Part shown: one piece after another, positions 41,605-49,735 of the stretch
Layout of the letters: every line of letters starts with the position of its first letter
How positions within the stretch are numbered: position 1 is the stretch's first letter
Position numbers and translations under genes: made by a program
Assembly (NCBI RefSeq): GCF_003996965.1
Contig: NZ_QWDM01000013.1
Coordinates: 62,001 to 126,000, forward strand
Direction: 5' to 3'
Origin: Flavobacterium cupreum
GTDB taxonomy: Bacteria; Bacteroidota; Bacteroidia; Flavobacteriales; Flavobacteriaceae
DNA length: 64,000 nt
The notes under the pieces: model-generated
Databases searched by the model: none
What the model was told of the DNA's origin: nothing
Seen by the model: only the letters and a program-made list of their open reading frames with translations

Positions 41605-44094
41605 ATGAGAAACTATACTTTACTTGCCTTTTTATTCTTTTCGCTCTCCAACTTTGCCCAGATCAAAGGAACCATAACCGATGAAAAAGGAAACCCTTTG
41701 CCTTTTGTTTCTGTTTTTGAAGATAACACGTATACGGGAACCACAGCAAACGAGCAGGGACAATACCAACTCAATGTAAAAGAACCCGGAAAAAACAAAA
41801 TTACTTTTCAGTTTTTGGGTTTTAAAACGCAAAAAATAACTATTTCTCCCGATTCCAAAGTAATCGTTCTGAATGTTAAAATGCTGGAAGAAAGTTTTGC
41901 CCTGAATGAAGTGGTGATTGATCCAAAAAACAATCCGGCAAATGCCATCATAAGAAGTGCCATTGCCAACAAAAAAGAAAATTCCGAAAAAACATCGCGT
42001 TTTACGGCAGATTTTTATTCGAAAGGGATGTTTAAAGTAAAGGATCTTCCCAAAAAAATATTGGGCCAGAAAGTAGATCTGGGCGAAGATATGTCTTCCA
42101 ATTTAGATTCTACCGGAACGGGAATTCTGTACCTTTCGGAAACGATTTCGAAGGTGAGTTATGAAAAACCGAACAACCTCAAAGAAAAAATTATTGCCTC
42201 AAAAATTTCAGGGAACAACAGAGGATACAGCTACAACACCGCTGCCTTATCGACTTATGATTTTTACGACAATACTTTGGATTTTGATATCAAACTGATT
42301 TCTCCAATTGCCGACAATGCCTTCAGTTATTACAAATACAAACTGGAAGGCACCTTCTTTGATGCCAATAATCACGAAATAAACAAAATAAAAGTAATCC
42401 CGAAACGCGACAAAGAGCCTGTTTTTGAAGGTTACATTTATATTGTTGACGACAGCTTTGCGATTTATGCGATAGAATTAGACATCAAAGGCTATCGAAT
42501 GAAGAATGAACTTACGGAGATAATGACATTAAAACAAAGCTTTAATTACAATACAAAAAACAAGATATGGTCTAAAAATGCGCAGACTTTATACTTTAAG
42601 GCAGGTGTTTTCGGTATTAAATTTTCAGGGCAATTCAATTATGTTTATTCCAATTATGAGTTTCCGGCTTCGTTTGCAAAAAAGACTTTCGGAAACGAAA
42701 TTGTTGCTTTTGAAGCCAATTCCAATAAAAAAGATGATGCTTTCTGGAATCAGATCCGTCCAATTCCTTTAACTATCGAGGAAAGCAGCGATTACAACAA
42801 AAAAGACAGCCTGCAGACCATTCGCAAATCTCAGAAGTATACCGATTCGATTGATGCCAAAAACAATAAATTTAAGGTCTGGGATATTTTAAAAGGGTAT
42901 GAATACAAAAATACTTTTAGGAAATATTCTTTTGAATATGACGGTTTGTTAAACATCACTTCTTTAAGTTTTAATACCGTTCAGGGTTTTAATTTCAATT
43001 CGGGTTTTTCTTTTAAAAACTGGAATGAGGAAAAAGGAAAAAGCACTTCTTTAAGCACAACCTTTAATTATGGTTTTTCAGAGGAACGTTTTCGGGCAAT
43101 TGGAGAATTCACCCACCGATTTAACACTATAAATTACGCCACTATTGCTATTTCAGGGGGAACAAAAGTAGCACAATTCAACAGTGCTGAGCCTATAACA
43201 AAGTTTGTCAATTCTATAAGTTCGTTGTTTTTTAAAGACAATTACATGAAATTGTACAACCTGGAATTTGCGCAAATCAACTACAACCAATATGTCGCTA
43301 ACGGAATAAATCTGACTGGTAAAATTGCATACAAACAACGAAAACCTCTTTTTAATACCACCGATTATTCTTTCTTTAAAAGGGATGATATTTATTCGTC
43401 TAATAATCCACTGGCACCAAACGATTTCGAAACTCCTGCTTTCAGTCAGCATCATGTCTTCAAGGCCAATATTACGGCACGCATTAATTTTGGGAATAAA
43501 TACATTTCAAGACCCGACGGAAGATATAATATTAAAAATGACAAGTACCCTACCCTGTTTTTCTCTTATGAAAAGGCATTTGCTGCCAGCACAAAAAACT
43601 ATGAATTCGAGCGAATTGCCGCTGCGGTACAATATGATTTATCATTGGGAAGTAAAGGTTTACTGGGCACAAATTTCAGGGCAGGAAAGTTTTTTAATGC
43701 CGAAAATATATCTTTTATAGACTACAAACATTTTAACGGAAACCAAACCCATATCGGAACAAGCGATCGTTACTTAAATGTTTTCAACTTAATGCCTTAT
43801 TACGCTAACAGCACCAACGACAGCTATTTGGAAGCGCATTTCGAATATAATGACACCGGATTTTTGATGAATAAAATTCCGTTATTGAATTTGCTGAAAT
43901 CAACTCTGAATGTAGGTTTTCATTCACTGGCAATTCCGGACAGAAAACCTTATTCTGAATTTACAGTTGGTTTAGACAATCTCGGTTTTGGAAAATTTAA
44001 ACTTTTCAGAGTAGATTATGTGCATTCTAATCAGGGCAGCATCCAGCAAAACGGTGTTGTTTTTGGACTGAAGATTTTGAATGTCTTGGATTAG
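41605..44094 (+). CDS. DUF5686 protein with carboxypeptidase-like regulatory domain
   Basis: An 829-aa exported protein with a signal peptide (residues 1-18, FFSLSNFAQ), a CarboxypepD_reg-like beta-sandwich (about 20-105, IKGTITDEKGNPLPFVSVF) and a long DUF5686 region that probably forms an outer-membrane barrel. The frame is open from 41506, overlapping aroQ, but the signal peptide and the promoter element fix the start at 41605. No plug or TonB box is seen, so it is not a classical receptor. Function unknown. Confidence 0.88.
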   Translation: MRNYTLLAFLFFSLSNFAQIKGTITDEKGNPLPFVSVFEDNTYTGTTANEQGQYQLNVKEPGKNKITFQFLGFKTQKITISPDSKVIVLNVKMLEESFALNEVVIDPKNNPANAIIRSAIANKKENSEKTSRFTADFYSKGMFKVKDLPKKILGQKVDLGEDMSSNLDSTGTGILYLSETISKVSYEKPNNLKEKIIASKISGNNRGYSYNTAALSTYDFYDNTLDFDIKLISPIADNAFSYYKYKLEGTFFDANNHEINKIKVIPKRDKEPVFEGYIYIVDDSFAIYAIELDIKGYRMKNELTEIMTLKQSFNYNTKNKIWSKNAQTLYFKAGVFGIKFSGQFNYVYSNYEFPASFAKKTFGNEIVAFEANSNKKDDAFWNQIRPIPLTIEESSDYNKKDSLQTIRKSQKYTDSIDAKNNKFKVWDILKGYEYKNTFRKYSFEYDGLLNITSLSFNTVQGFNFNSGFSFKNWNEEKGKSTSLSTTFNYGFSEERFRAIGEFTHRFNTINYATIAISGGTKVAQFNSAEPITKFVNSISSLFFKDNYMKLYNLEFAQINYNQYVANGINLTGKIAYKQRKPLFNTTDYSFFKRDDIYSSNNPLAPNDFETPAFSQHHVFKANITARINFGNKYISRPDGRYNIKNDKYPTLFFSYEKAFAASTKNYEFERIAAAVQYDLSLGSKGLLGTNFRAGKFFNAENISFIDYKHFNGNQTHIGTSDRYLNVFNLMPYYANSTNDSYLEAHFEYNDTGFLMNKIPLLNLLKSTLNVGFHSLAIPDRKPYSEFTVGLDNLGFGKFKLFRVDYVHSNQGSIQQNGVVFGLKILNVLD

Positions 44095-44103
44095 TTTTTT
44101 TTA

Positions 44104-44141
44104 AAAAGGTGCTAAGGAACTAAGTCGCTAAGGTTCTGAGT
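44104..44141. repeat. AGGTGCTA octamer array
   Basis: Units AGGTGCTA, AGGAACTA, AGTCGCTA, AGGTTCTG starting 10 nt after the DUF5686 stop codon, in sense with that gene. The gap then holds a GCAGATTTGGCAGATTA duplication (about 44212-44226). Confidence 0.8.
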
Positions 44142-44257
44142 TAACGAGCTGAAATCCTGGCGGATTTTCGATTATGTAATTATAGCTCTGTTGTATATTT
44201 TTTTTCACGCAGATTTGGCAGATTAAAGTTTCGTTTGGGTGAAGAAGAAATGCACAA

Positions 44258-44297
44258 AAAAACCGATTATTCTTTTTAAGAGTAATCGGTTTTGTTT
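44258..44297. terminator. Bidirectional terminator
   Basis: AAACCGATTA / TAATCGGTTT stem with flanking A-run and T-run, between convergent genes. Confidence 0.88.
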
Positions 44298-44317
44298 TAT
44301 TTAAAAAAACGCAAAAG

Positions 44318-44382
44318 TATTTAACCTTTGCACCTCTGTCCCTTTGCACCTTTGTTCCTCAGAACCTCCACTTAGAACCTTT
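44318..44382. repeat. Inverted octamer array
   Basis: On the minus strand it reads AGGTTCTA, AGTGG (shortened), AGGTTCTG, AGGAACAA, AGGTGCAA and so on, starting 2-4 nt after the stop codon of the CDF transporter and in sense with it. It faces the array at 44104-44141. Confidence 0.78.
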
Positions 44383-44384
44383 CC

Positions 44385-45260
44385 TCAATGATAATCATCC
44401 GGCTCAATATGAATCAATACATTTCCGAGCTGGGGAATTTTTTCTTTTAGGGTATCCTGTAGTTTATGGGACAAATCATGGCCTTCTTTTACCGAGATTT
44501 TAGCCGAGACAATAGCATGAAGGTCTACGTGATATTTCATTCCTGCTTTTCGGATAAAACATTTTTCAGTCCCCAGAATTCCTTCCACTGTTAATGATTT
44601 AATGCGGATTTCTTCCACTAAGTCATCATTCAGATGTTCGTCCATGATTTCGCCAAGTGCAGGCCTGAAGATCTTATAGCTGTTGTATAAAATAAAGAAA
44701 GCAGCAAAAAGAGCCGCCCAGTCATCAGCAGATTCATATCCTTTGCCCATCACCAGGGCAATCGTAATTCCGATAAATGCTGCAACCGAAGTTATAGCGT
44801 CACTGCGATGGTGCCAGGCATCTGCTGCCAGAGCCGAACTATTCGTCTGTTTACTGCGTTTCATTACCACCCGGAAAGAATACTCTTTCCATACAATAAT
44901 AGCCCCTAAAACATAAAGGGTCCAGGATTTTGGAAGATTATGTGAAGACTGAATGTTGGCGATACTTTCGTACCCAATAACGGTTGCCGAGGTAATAAGA
45001 AAACCAACCACCAAAAAAGTAATTAACGGCTCCGCACGGCCATGGCCGTAAGGGTGATTTTCATCTGCCGGTTTATTAGAATATTTGATTCCAAACAAAA
45101 CCAGACAGGACGAAAAAATATCCGTTGTTGATTCGATCGCGTCTGCAATTAAGGCGTAAGAATTGCCAAAAAAACCTGCCAAACCTTTTACAAGGGCCAG
45201 GCAGGTATTTCCAGCTATACTAAAATAAGTAGCTTTTATAGCTTTTTGTTCATTCGTCAT
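44385..45260 (-). CDS. Cation diffusion facilitator (CDF) transporter
   Basis: A 291-aa inner-membrane metal/proton antiporter with six helices (residues about 10-200). Metal-site residues are visible in ALIADAIESTTD (helix 2) and AADAWHHRSDAITS (helix 5). A C-terminal cytoplasmic domain follows (about 205-291, with VDLHAIVSAKISVKEGHDLS). Zn, Fe, Co or Mn efflux is likely; the metal is not fixed by sequence. Confidence 0.92.
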   Translation of the reverse strand: MTNEQKAIKATYFSIAGNTCLALVKGLAGFFGNSYALIADAIESTTDIFSSCLVLFGIKYSNKPADENHPYGHGRAEPLITFLVVGFLITSATVIGYESIANIQSSHNLPKSWTLYVLGAIIVWKEYSFRVVMKRSKQTNSSALAADAWHHRSDAITSVAAFIGITIALVMGKGYESADDWAALFAAFFILYNSYKIFRPALGEIMDEHLNDDLVEEIRIKSLTVEGILGTEKCFIRKAGMKYHVDLHAIVSAKISVKEGHDLSHKLQDTLKEKIPQLGNVLIHIEPDDYH

Positions 45261-45273
45261 TTGAGATTTTTAT

Positions 45274-46587
45274 CTACGCTCTCACGATTTTTGCTCCAAT
45301 TGCTCTTAGACGTTCGTCGATACGCTCGTATCCACGGTCGATTTGTTCAATATTTTGAATTGTACTGGTTCCTTTTGCCGACAGAGCTGCAATCAATAAT
45401 GAAATTCCCGCACGAATATCCGGAGAAGACATTGTTGTCGCTTTTAACTGAGATTCAAAATTATGTCCCATAACCACCGCTCTGTGCGGATCGCATAACA
45501 TGATTTTTGCTCCCATGTCGATTAATTTATCCACGAAAAACAAACGGCTTTCGAACATTTTCTGGTGAATTAGAACATCACCTTTTGCCTGTGTTGCCAC
45601 TACCAGAACAATACTCAATAAATCAGGGGTAAATCCTGGCCATGGTGCATCTGCAATAGTAAGAATAGAACCGTCAATATCTGTTTTTACTTCGTACCCG
45701 TCTGTGTGAGCAGGAATGTAAATATCGTCTCCGCGTCTTTCAATTGTAATACCCAGTTTTCTGAATGTATTCGGAATCAGACCTAAGTTATCCCAGCTTA
45801 CGTTTTTAATCGTGATTTCGCTTTTTGTCATAGCCGCAAGACCAATCCATGAACCGATTTCAATCATATCAGGAAGAATTCTGTGCTCGCAGCCTCCCAG
45901 GCTTTCAACACCTTCGATAGTTAATAAGTTCGAACCAACTCCGGTGATTTTAGCTCCCATGGAGTTCAGCATTTTACATAACTGTTGTAAGTAAGGCTCA
46001 CAGGCAGCATTGTAAACTGTTGTCTGACCTTTTGCCAAAACAGCAGCCATTACAATATTTGCTGTTCCGGTAACAGAAGCTTCGTCAAGCAGCATATCTG
46101 TTCCTTTAAGTCCTTCTTCCGGTGATTCTACTCCGTAAAAGTGATCCTCTCTGTTATATCTGAATTTTGCTCCAAGGTTAATAAAACCTTCAAAGTGAGT
46201 ATCTAATCTGCGACGGCCAATTTTATCTCCTCCCGGTTTCGGAATATATCCTTTCCCGAAACGGGCCAAAAGTGGTCCGACAATCATTATGGAACCTCTA
46301 AGTGCTCCGCCTTCTTTTTTGAAAGCTTCTGTTTCTAAATAACCAACATTCACCTCATCAGCCTGAAATGTAATGGAACCTGGTTCATTCCTTTGAATTT
46401 TCACCCCTAAATTACCCAGCAATGTGATTAATTTATTGATGTCAATAATATCGGGAATATTATTAATTTTCACTTTATCTCCCGTTAAAAGCACGGCACA
46501 TAAAATTTGTAATGCCTCATTTTTTGCTCCTTGCGGAGTGATTTCTCCTTTTAAAGGTATTCCTCCTTCGATTTTAAAAATTCCCAT
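45274..46587 (-). CDS. murA: UDP-N-acetylglucosamine 1-carboxyvinyltransferase with Asp in place of the fosfomycin-target Cys
   Basis: First committed enzyme of peptidoglycan synthesis: transfers enolpyruvate from PEP to UDP-GlcNAc. The 437-aa protein matches MurA throughout (FKIEGGIPLKGEITPQGAKN at the start, RAGISLLIAALSAKGTSTI near the end). In the active loop PKPGGDKIGRRRLDTH the residue aligning with E. coli Cys115 is Asp121. In other bacteria Asp at this site keeps the enzyme active but blocks alkylation by fosfomycin. The gene follows DUF4290 on the same strand across a 182-bp repeat-rich gap. Confidence 0.96.
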   Translation of the reverse strand: MGIFKIEGGIPLKGEITPQGAKNEALQILCAVLLTGDKVKINNIPDIIDINKLITLLGNLGVKIQRNEPGSITFQADEVNVGYLETEAFKKEGGALRGSIMIVGPLLARFGKGYIPKPGGDKIGRRRLDTHFEGFINLGAKFRYNREDHFYGVESPEEGLKGTDMLLDEASVTGTANIVMAAVLAKGQTTVYNAACEPYLQQLCKMLNSMGAKITGVGSNLLTIEGVESLGGCEHRILPDMIEIGSWIGLAAMTKSEITIKNVSWDNLGLIPNTFRKLGITIERRGDDIYIPAHTDGYEVKTDIDGSILTIADAPWPGFTPDLLSIVLVVATQAKGDVLIHQKMFESRLFFVDKLIDMGAKIMLCDPHRAVVMGHNFESQLKATTMSSPDIRAGISLLIAALSAKGTSTIQNIEQIDRGYERIDERLRAIGAKIVRA

Positions 46588-46598
46588 ATTCTTTTTTT

Positions 46599-46672
46599 AA
46601 GGTTCTGAGTTACTAAGGTTCTGCGGCGCTAAGTTTTTTCGGGGAACTTAGTATCACCTGCTTAGCAACTTT
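46599..46672. repeat. Octamer array near the murA start
   Basis: Units AGGTTCTG, AGTTACTA, AGGTTCTG, CGGCGCTA followed by a partial inverse (GGGGAACTTAGTATCACCTG). It lies 12 nt upstream of murA, antisense to it. Confidence 0.7.
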
Positions 46673-46683
46673 TTTTTTTATTT

Positions 46684-46769
46684 AAGGTTCTAAGCTACTA
46701 AGGTTCTGAGATCCTAAGGTTCTGTTTTAAAAAACTTAGAACCTCACGACCTTAGTACCTTAGCACCTT
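46684..46769. repeat. Octamer hairpin after the DUF4290 stop
   Basis: Plus-strand units AGGTTCTA, AGCTACTA, AGGTTCTG, AGATCCTA, AGGTTCTG run into an inverted array. Arms 46684-46704 and 46749-46769 pair at 19 of 21 positions. The right arm directly abuts the stop codon of the DUF4290 gene. Confidence 0.82.
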
Positions 46770-47492
46770 TTATTTCTGATTATTGTTTTTCTGAAAAGGT
46801 TTTGTTTTTCCGCCTTTATTATTGTTTTTGTTGCTTTGGATTTTTGGTGGTCCGGCTGGCGTAATTTTATTCGACATACGCTTATTCGTGCGCAATAAAT
46901 CTGTTGTATTCAGAAGTTCTTCTGTACTTTGCAGCAAGTTGATTGTACCTCCTGACAATTCGAATAAATGCTCAAAAATCACATCATCTTTTACCGTGTC
47001 TTTGTTCCAGCTCAGGTATGATTTTTTCATGTGATTGGCAATCACCAGTATCAATGCATTTTTCATTTCTCCATCGTCCCATTTATTGGCAACATCAATC
47101 ATATACTTGATGTTATTACCATAGAACCTGTACTTTGGAAAGTTCTGCGGATATTGCAAAACATCCGGTTTTAGCTGTAATACATCACGGGAAGGAATCG
47201 GATAAGGCGATTCTACATCCAATTTAAAATCAGACATAATAAAAAGCTGATCCCATAATTTATGCTGAAAATCTGGCACATCACGTAAATGCGGATTCAG
47301 GCTTCCCATAACCTGAATGATGTATTTCGCAGCTTTATTGCGTGTTTCAGCATCTTCAATAATGGTGGCCTGATCAATCAGTTTTTGTAAATGACGACCA
47401 TATTCCGGAATAAGTAAACGCTGTCTTTCAGAATTGTATTCTAAATTAAAAACAACGTCATTCGCGACTTCTTTTTTATATTTTTCGACCAT
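46770..47492 (-). CDS. DUF4290 family protein
   Basis: A 240-aa protein of a Bacteroidota-specific family, recognised by FNLEYNSERQRLLIPEYGRH and the GSLNPHLRDVPDFQHKLWDQ stretch. The C-terminal 40 residues are basic and Asn-rich (SNKNNNKGGKTKPFQKNNNQ), suggesting nucleic-acid contact. Function unknown. It follows the DUF493 gene by 3 nt. Confidence 0.88.
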   Translation of the reverse strand: MVEKYKKEVANDVVFNLEYNSERQRLLIPEYGRHLQKLIDQATIIEDAETRNKAAKYIIQVMGSLNPHLRDVPDFQHKLWDQLFIMSDFKLDVESPYPIPSRDVLQLKPDVLQYPQNFPKYRFYGNNIKYMIDVANKWDDGEMKNALILVIANHMKKSYLSWNKDTVKDDVIFEHLFELSGGTINLLQSTEELLNTTDLLRTNKRMSNKITPAGPPKIQSNKNNNKGGKTKPFQKNNNQK

Positions 47493-47495
47493 AAG

Positions 47496-47792
47496 TTATA
47501 ATGAAACTATCCCTTCTATTGTAGAAACTTCTTTGTATTTAGCAATCACCTCATCGGCACTGTTCATCGTAACATCTACAGAAACGCTGGTAAATTTACC
47601 GGTTTTAGATTTTGTTGTTTTAATAACCGCCCCCATACTGTCAAAAGCTTTTTCAACGCGCTCAACATTATCGCCTACTGAAGGCATTATAAATTTATAC
47701 AAATATTCTGCTGGCCAGGTATTTGAATTATCTAACTCAACCTTTAATCTTTCGTAAAATTCGGCGGTACTTTTTTCTTTATCGTTCTCCAT
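47496..47792 (-). CDS. DUF493 (YbeD-like) family protein
   Basis: A 98-aa protein with the small alpha/beta fold of DUF493: EFYERLKVELDNSNTWPAEY, FKFIMPSVG-like strand (YKFIMPSVGDNVERVEKAFD), TGKFTSVSVDVTMNSADEVI. E. coli YbeD is a relative; its role is not established. It is the first gene of a unit with DUF4290. Confidence 0.85.
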   Translation of the reverse strand: MENDKEKSTAEFYERLKVELDNSNTWPAEYLYKFIMPSVGDNVERVEKAFDSMGAVIKTTKSKTGKFTSVSVDVTMNSADEVIAKYKEVSTIEGIVSL

Positions 47793-47811
47793 TCGTAATT
47801 AAAAATAAAGG

Positions 47812-47819
47812 CAAATATA
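47812..47819 (-). promoter_or_regulatory. Promoter -7 element, DUF493-DUF4290 unit
   Basis: TATATTTG on the minus strand, 20 nt before the DUF493 start codon. Confidence 0.65.
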
Positions 47820-47828
47820 CGGTTTTGA

Positions 47829-47902
47829 GTTTAGATTTTTAGATTTTTTTATTTCGAAAAAGGTTCAGAGTTACAAAGACGCAAAGGTGCAAAGAAAAAA
47901 GC
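47829..47902. repeat. AGATTTTT and AGGTTCAG/AGGTGCAA octamer arrays
   Basis: Two adjoining tracts: TTTAGATTTTTAGATTTTTT, then AGGTTCAG, AGTTACAA, AGACGCAA, AGGTGCAA in 8-nt register from 47866. A short inverse (GCTTTGTAAC, 47901-47910) can pair with GTTACAAAG. Confidence 0.7.
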
Positions 47903-47935
47903 TTTGTAACTTTATTTCATTGTAAAATTTCATCT

Positions 47936-47943
47936 TATATTTG
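47936..47943 (+). promoter_or_regulatory. Promoter -7 element, frameshifted esterase
   Basis: TATATTTG about 118 nt before the start codon at 48061; no TTG at the right spacing. Confidence 0.45.
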
Positions 47944-48060
47944 AGAAAAACATTCCTTATTAATTTGCACGAAAAGTTGCGGGGACGCAAAGTTTTTCCT
48001 GAGTTTTCCTACTGTAACTTTTTCGACTCCGCAACCTTTGCGAGATTAAAAAACAGCCCT

Positions 48061-48974
48061 ATGAAAAAAATCCTTTTATTTTTTATCACACTTATAGTCA
48101 ATAACATTCAGGCGCAGGACATTAAAACAGTAACCTATTTTCAGAATGATACCCTGAAACTCGATTTAGATTTGTATTTGCCTGAGCAGACAAGTAATGA
48201 AAAAATTCCGTTGATCCTTTTTGCTTTTGGCGGCGGATTCTCCGGCGGTGAACGCATAAGCGAAAAAGAATTCGGACTGTTTATGGCCAAAAATGGTTAT
48301 GCCGTGGCGAGCATTTCGTACAGTTTATACATGAAAGGAAAAGATTTTGGCTGCAAAGGCACTTTGACCGAAAAGATAAAAGCGATTCAGATTGGCGTTA
48401 GCGACATGTGGCAGGCAACTTCTTATCTGATTGAAAATGCCGGAAAATACAATCTGGATACTTCTAAAATCTTTATTTCCGGAATCAGCGCCGGTGCCGA
48501 AATTGGCTTTCAAGCGGTCTACTGGGATTACAAACTGATGAATTTATACAAAAGCAATCTGCCGGAAAATTTCCGATACAAAGGTTTTATCGGAGGTTCG
48601 GGCGCTATTATTGATATTAATCTGATTACAAAAGAAAAGCGATACCAATGTTACTCGCCCACGGAAGCAATGACGCCACTGTTCCGTATGCTGCAGGTTC
48701 ACATCGCTCCTGCCCCACAAACGCTTCGGGCTGGCTGATTCTTTTTGGTTCTTATGCCGTTTACAATCATATGAAAGACCTGCATAAAGACATTGAACTG
48801 ATTACTTTTTGCGGCGGCGGACATGAATTTTCCGGCTATCTTTTTCATCAGGGACAGCAATCTGTTTTGGATTTTGTGAATGATGTTCTGCAAGGCAAAA
48901 AATTCGAGTCACACATCATTATTCCTTCAGAGAAAAAAATGGCGGGCTCCGGGAAATATTTGTTTTGTAAGTAA
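48061..48974 (+). pseudogene. Secreted alpha/beta hydrolase (esterase) interrupted by a frameshift
   Basis: The first frame (48061-48738) has a signal peptide (NNIQAQ) and an esterase core with the oxyanion motif AFGGGFSGGE and nucleophile elbow GISAGAE. It then switches to nonsense after LITKEK. A second frame, open to 48974, supplies the missing end: PMLLAHGSNDATVPY (acid) and FCGGGHEF (histidine). All triad residues are present once the frames are joined at about 48630-48640, in the A-rich run ACAAAAGAAAAGCG. A single missing base explains it, either a real mutation or a sequencing error. The frame upstream of 48061 is not part of the gene. Confidence 0.85.
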
Positions 48975-49111
48975 AGAAAAATTAAAATCAGGAATAGAAA
49001 GCAGCCCTTTTAAGCACTTTTAGAAACGAATAAATTCATGCTGTTGAATTATAAAATTACGAAATCATCCGTTTCTGATAAATATTCTTTTTAATTACGA
49101 ATAACTTTAGG

Positions 49112-49119
49112 TAAATTTG
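49112..49119 (+). promoter_or_regulatory. Promoter -7 element, AAA ATPase gene
   Basis: TAAATTTG 17 nt before the GTG start codon, giving a very short leader. Confidence 0.6.
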
Positions 49120-49136
49120 CGCTTTATTTTAAGAAA

Positions 49137-49670
49137 GTGCAAAAACAAATCATAGTTCTCATTGGTGGCCCGGGAACGGGAAAATCTACTCTTATTAACG
49201 AATTGGTAGCTCGTGGCTATTGCTGTTATCCTGAAATTTCAAGACAAGTTACACTCGAGGCACAACAACGCGGCATCGATCAGTTGTTTTTGGAACAGCC
49301 TTTACTGTTTAGCGAAATGCTGCTTCAGGGACGCATCAAACAATACGAGGACGCTCTTGAAGAACCGGACAATGTGGTTTTTATAGATCGCGGCATTCCT
49401 GATGTTGTAGCTTATATGGATTATATTGGTGATGAATATCCGGCACATTTTACAAAAGCCTGTGAAGACATCAAATATTCTAAAATTTTTATTTTACCGC
49501 CCTGGGAAGAAATTTATGAAAGCGACACGGAGCGTTATGAGAATTTTGAGCAGGCAGTCACGATTCAGAATCACCTTGTTGAAACGTATAAAAAATACGG
49601 TTACGACTTAATAGAAGTACCCAAAGATACCGTAGACAATAGAATTCTTTATATCTTAGATAAAATTTAG
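49137..49670 (+). CDS. AAA-type P-loop ATPase (AAA_28 family)
   Basis: A 177-aa nucleoside-kinase-like ATPase starting with GTG. Walker A is GGPGTGKST (residues 10-18); a conserved YPEISRQVTLEAQQRG follows, and FIDRGIPDVVAYMDY is the second acidic motif. The family is poorly characterised and may phosphorylate a small molecule. The short leader and hairpin before recQ suggest separate control. Confidence 0.82.
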   Translation: MQKQIIVLIGGPGTGKSTLINELVARGYCCYPEISRQVTLEAQQRGIDQLFLEQPLLFSEMLLQGRIKQYEDALEEPDNVVFIDRGIPDVVAYMDYIGDEYPAHFTKACEDIKYSKIFILPPWEEIYESDTERYENFEQAVTIQNHLVETYKKYGYDLIEVPKDTVDNRILYILDKI

Positions 49671-49673
49671 GCT

Positions 49674-49729
49674 TGTTTTAAAGTTGCAAAACTAGAAAAC
49701 TGCTTTCTAAATTTTTTAACTTTAAAACA
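49674..49729. promoter_or_regulatory. Hairpin between the ATPase gene and recQ
   Basis: TGTTTTAAAGTT (49674-49685) and AACTTTAAAACA (49718-49729) form a perfect 12-bp stem with a 32-nt loop, ending 6 nt before the recQ start. It could cover the recQ ribosome-binding region; it lacks a T-run, so it is not a clear terminator. Confidence 0.5.
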
Positions 49730-49735
49730 GGACCC

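Noticed and set aside
47941..48060. Upstream extension of the frameshifted esterase
   Set aside because: A clean signal peptide begins at 48061; the upstream part lies in repeat and promoter sequence.
48625..48645. Programmed -1 frameshift in the esterase gene
   Set aside because: No canonical X XXY YYZ slippery heptamer and no clear stimulatory structure; mutation or sequencing error is simpler.
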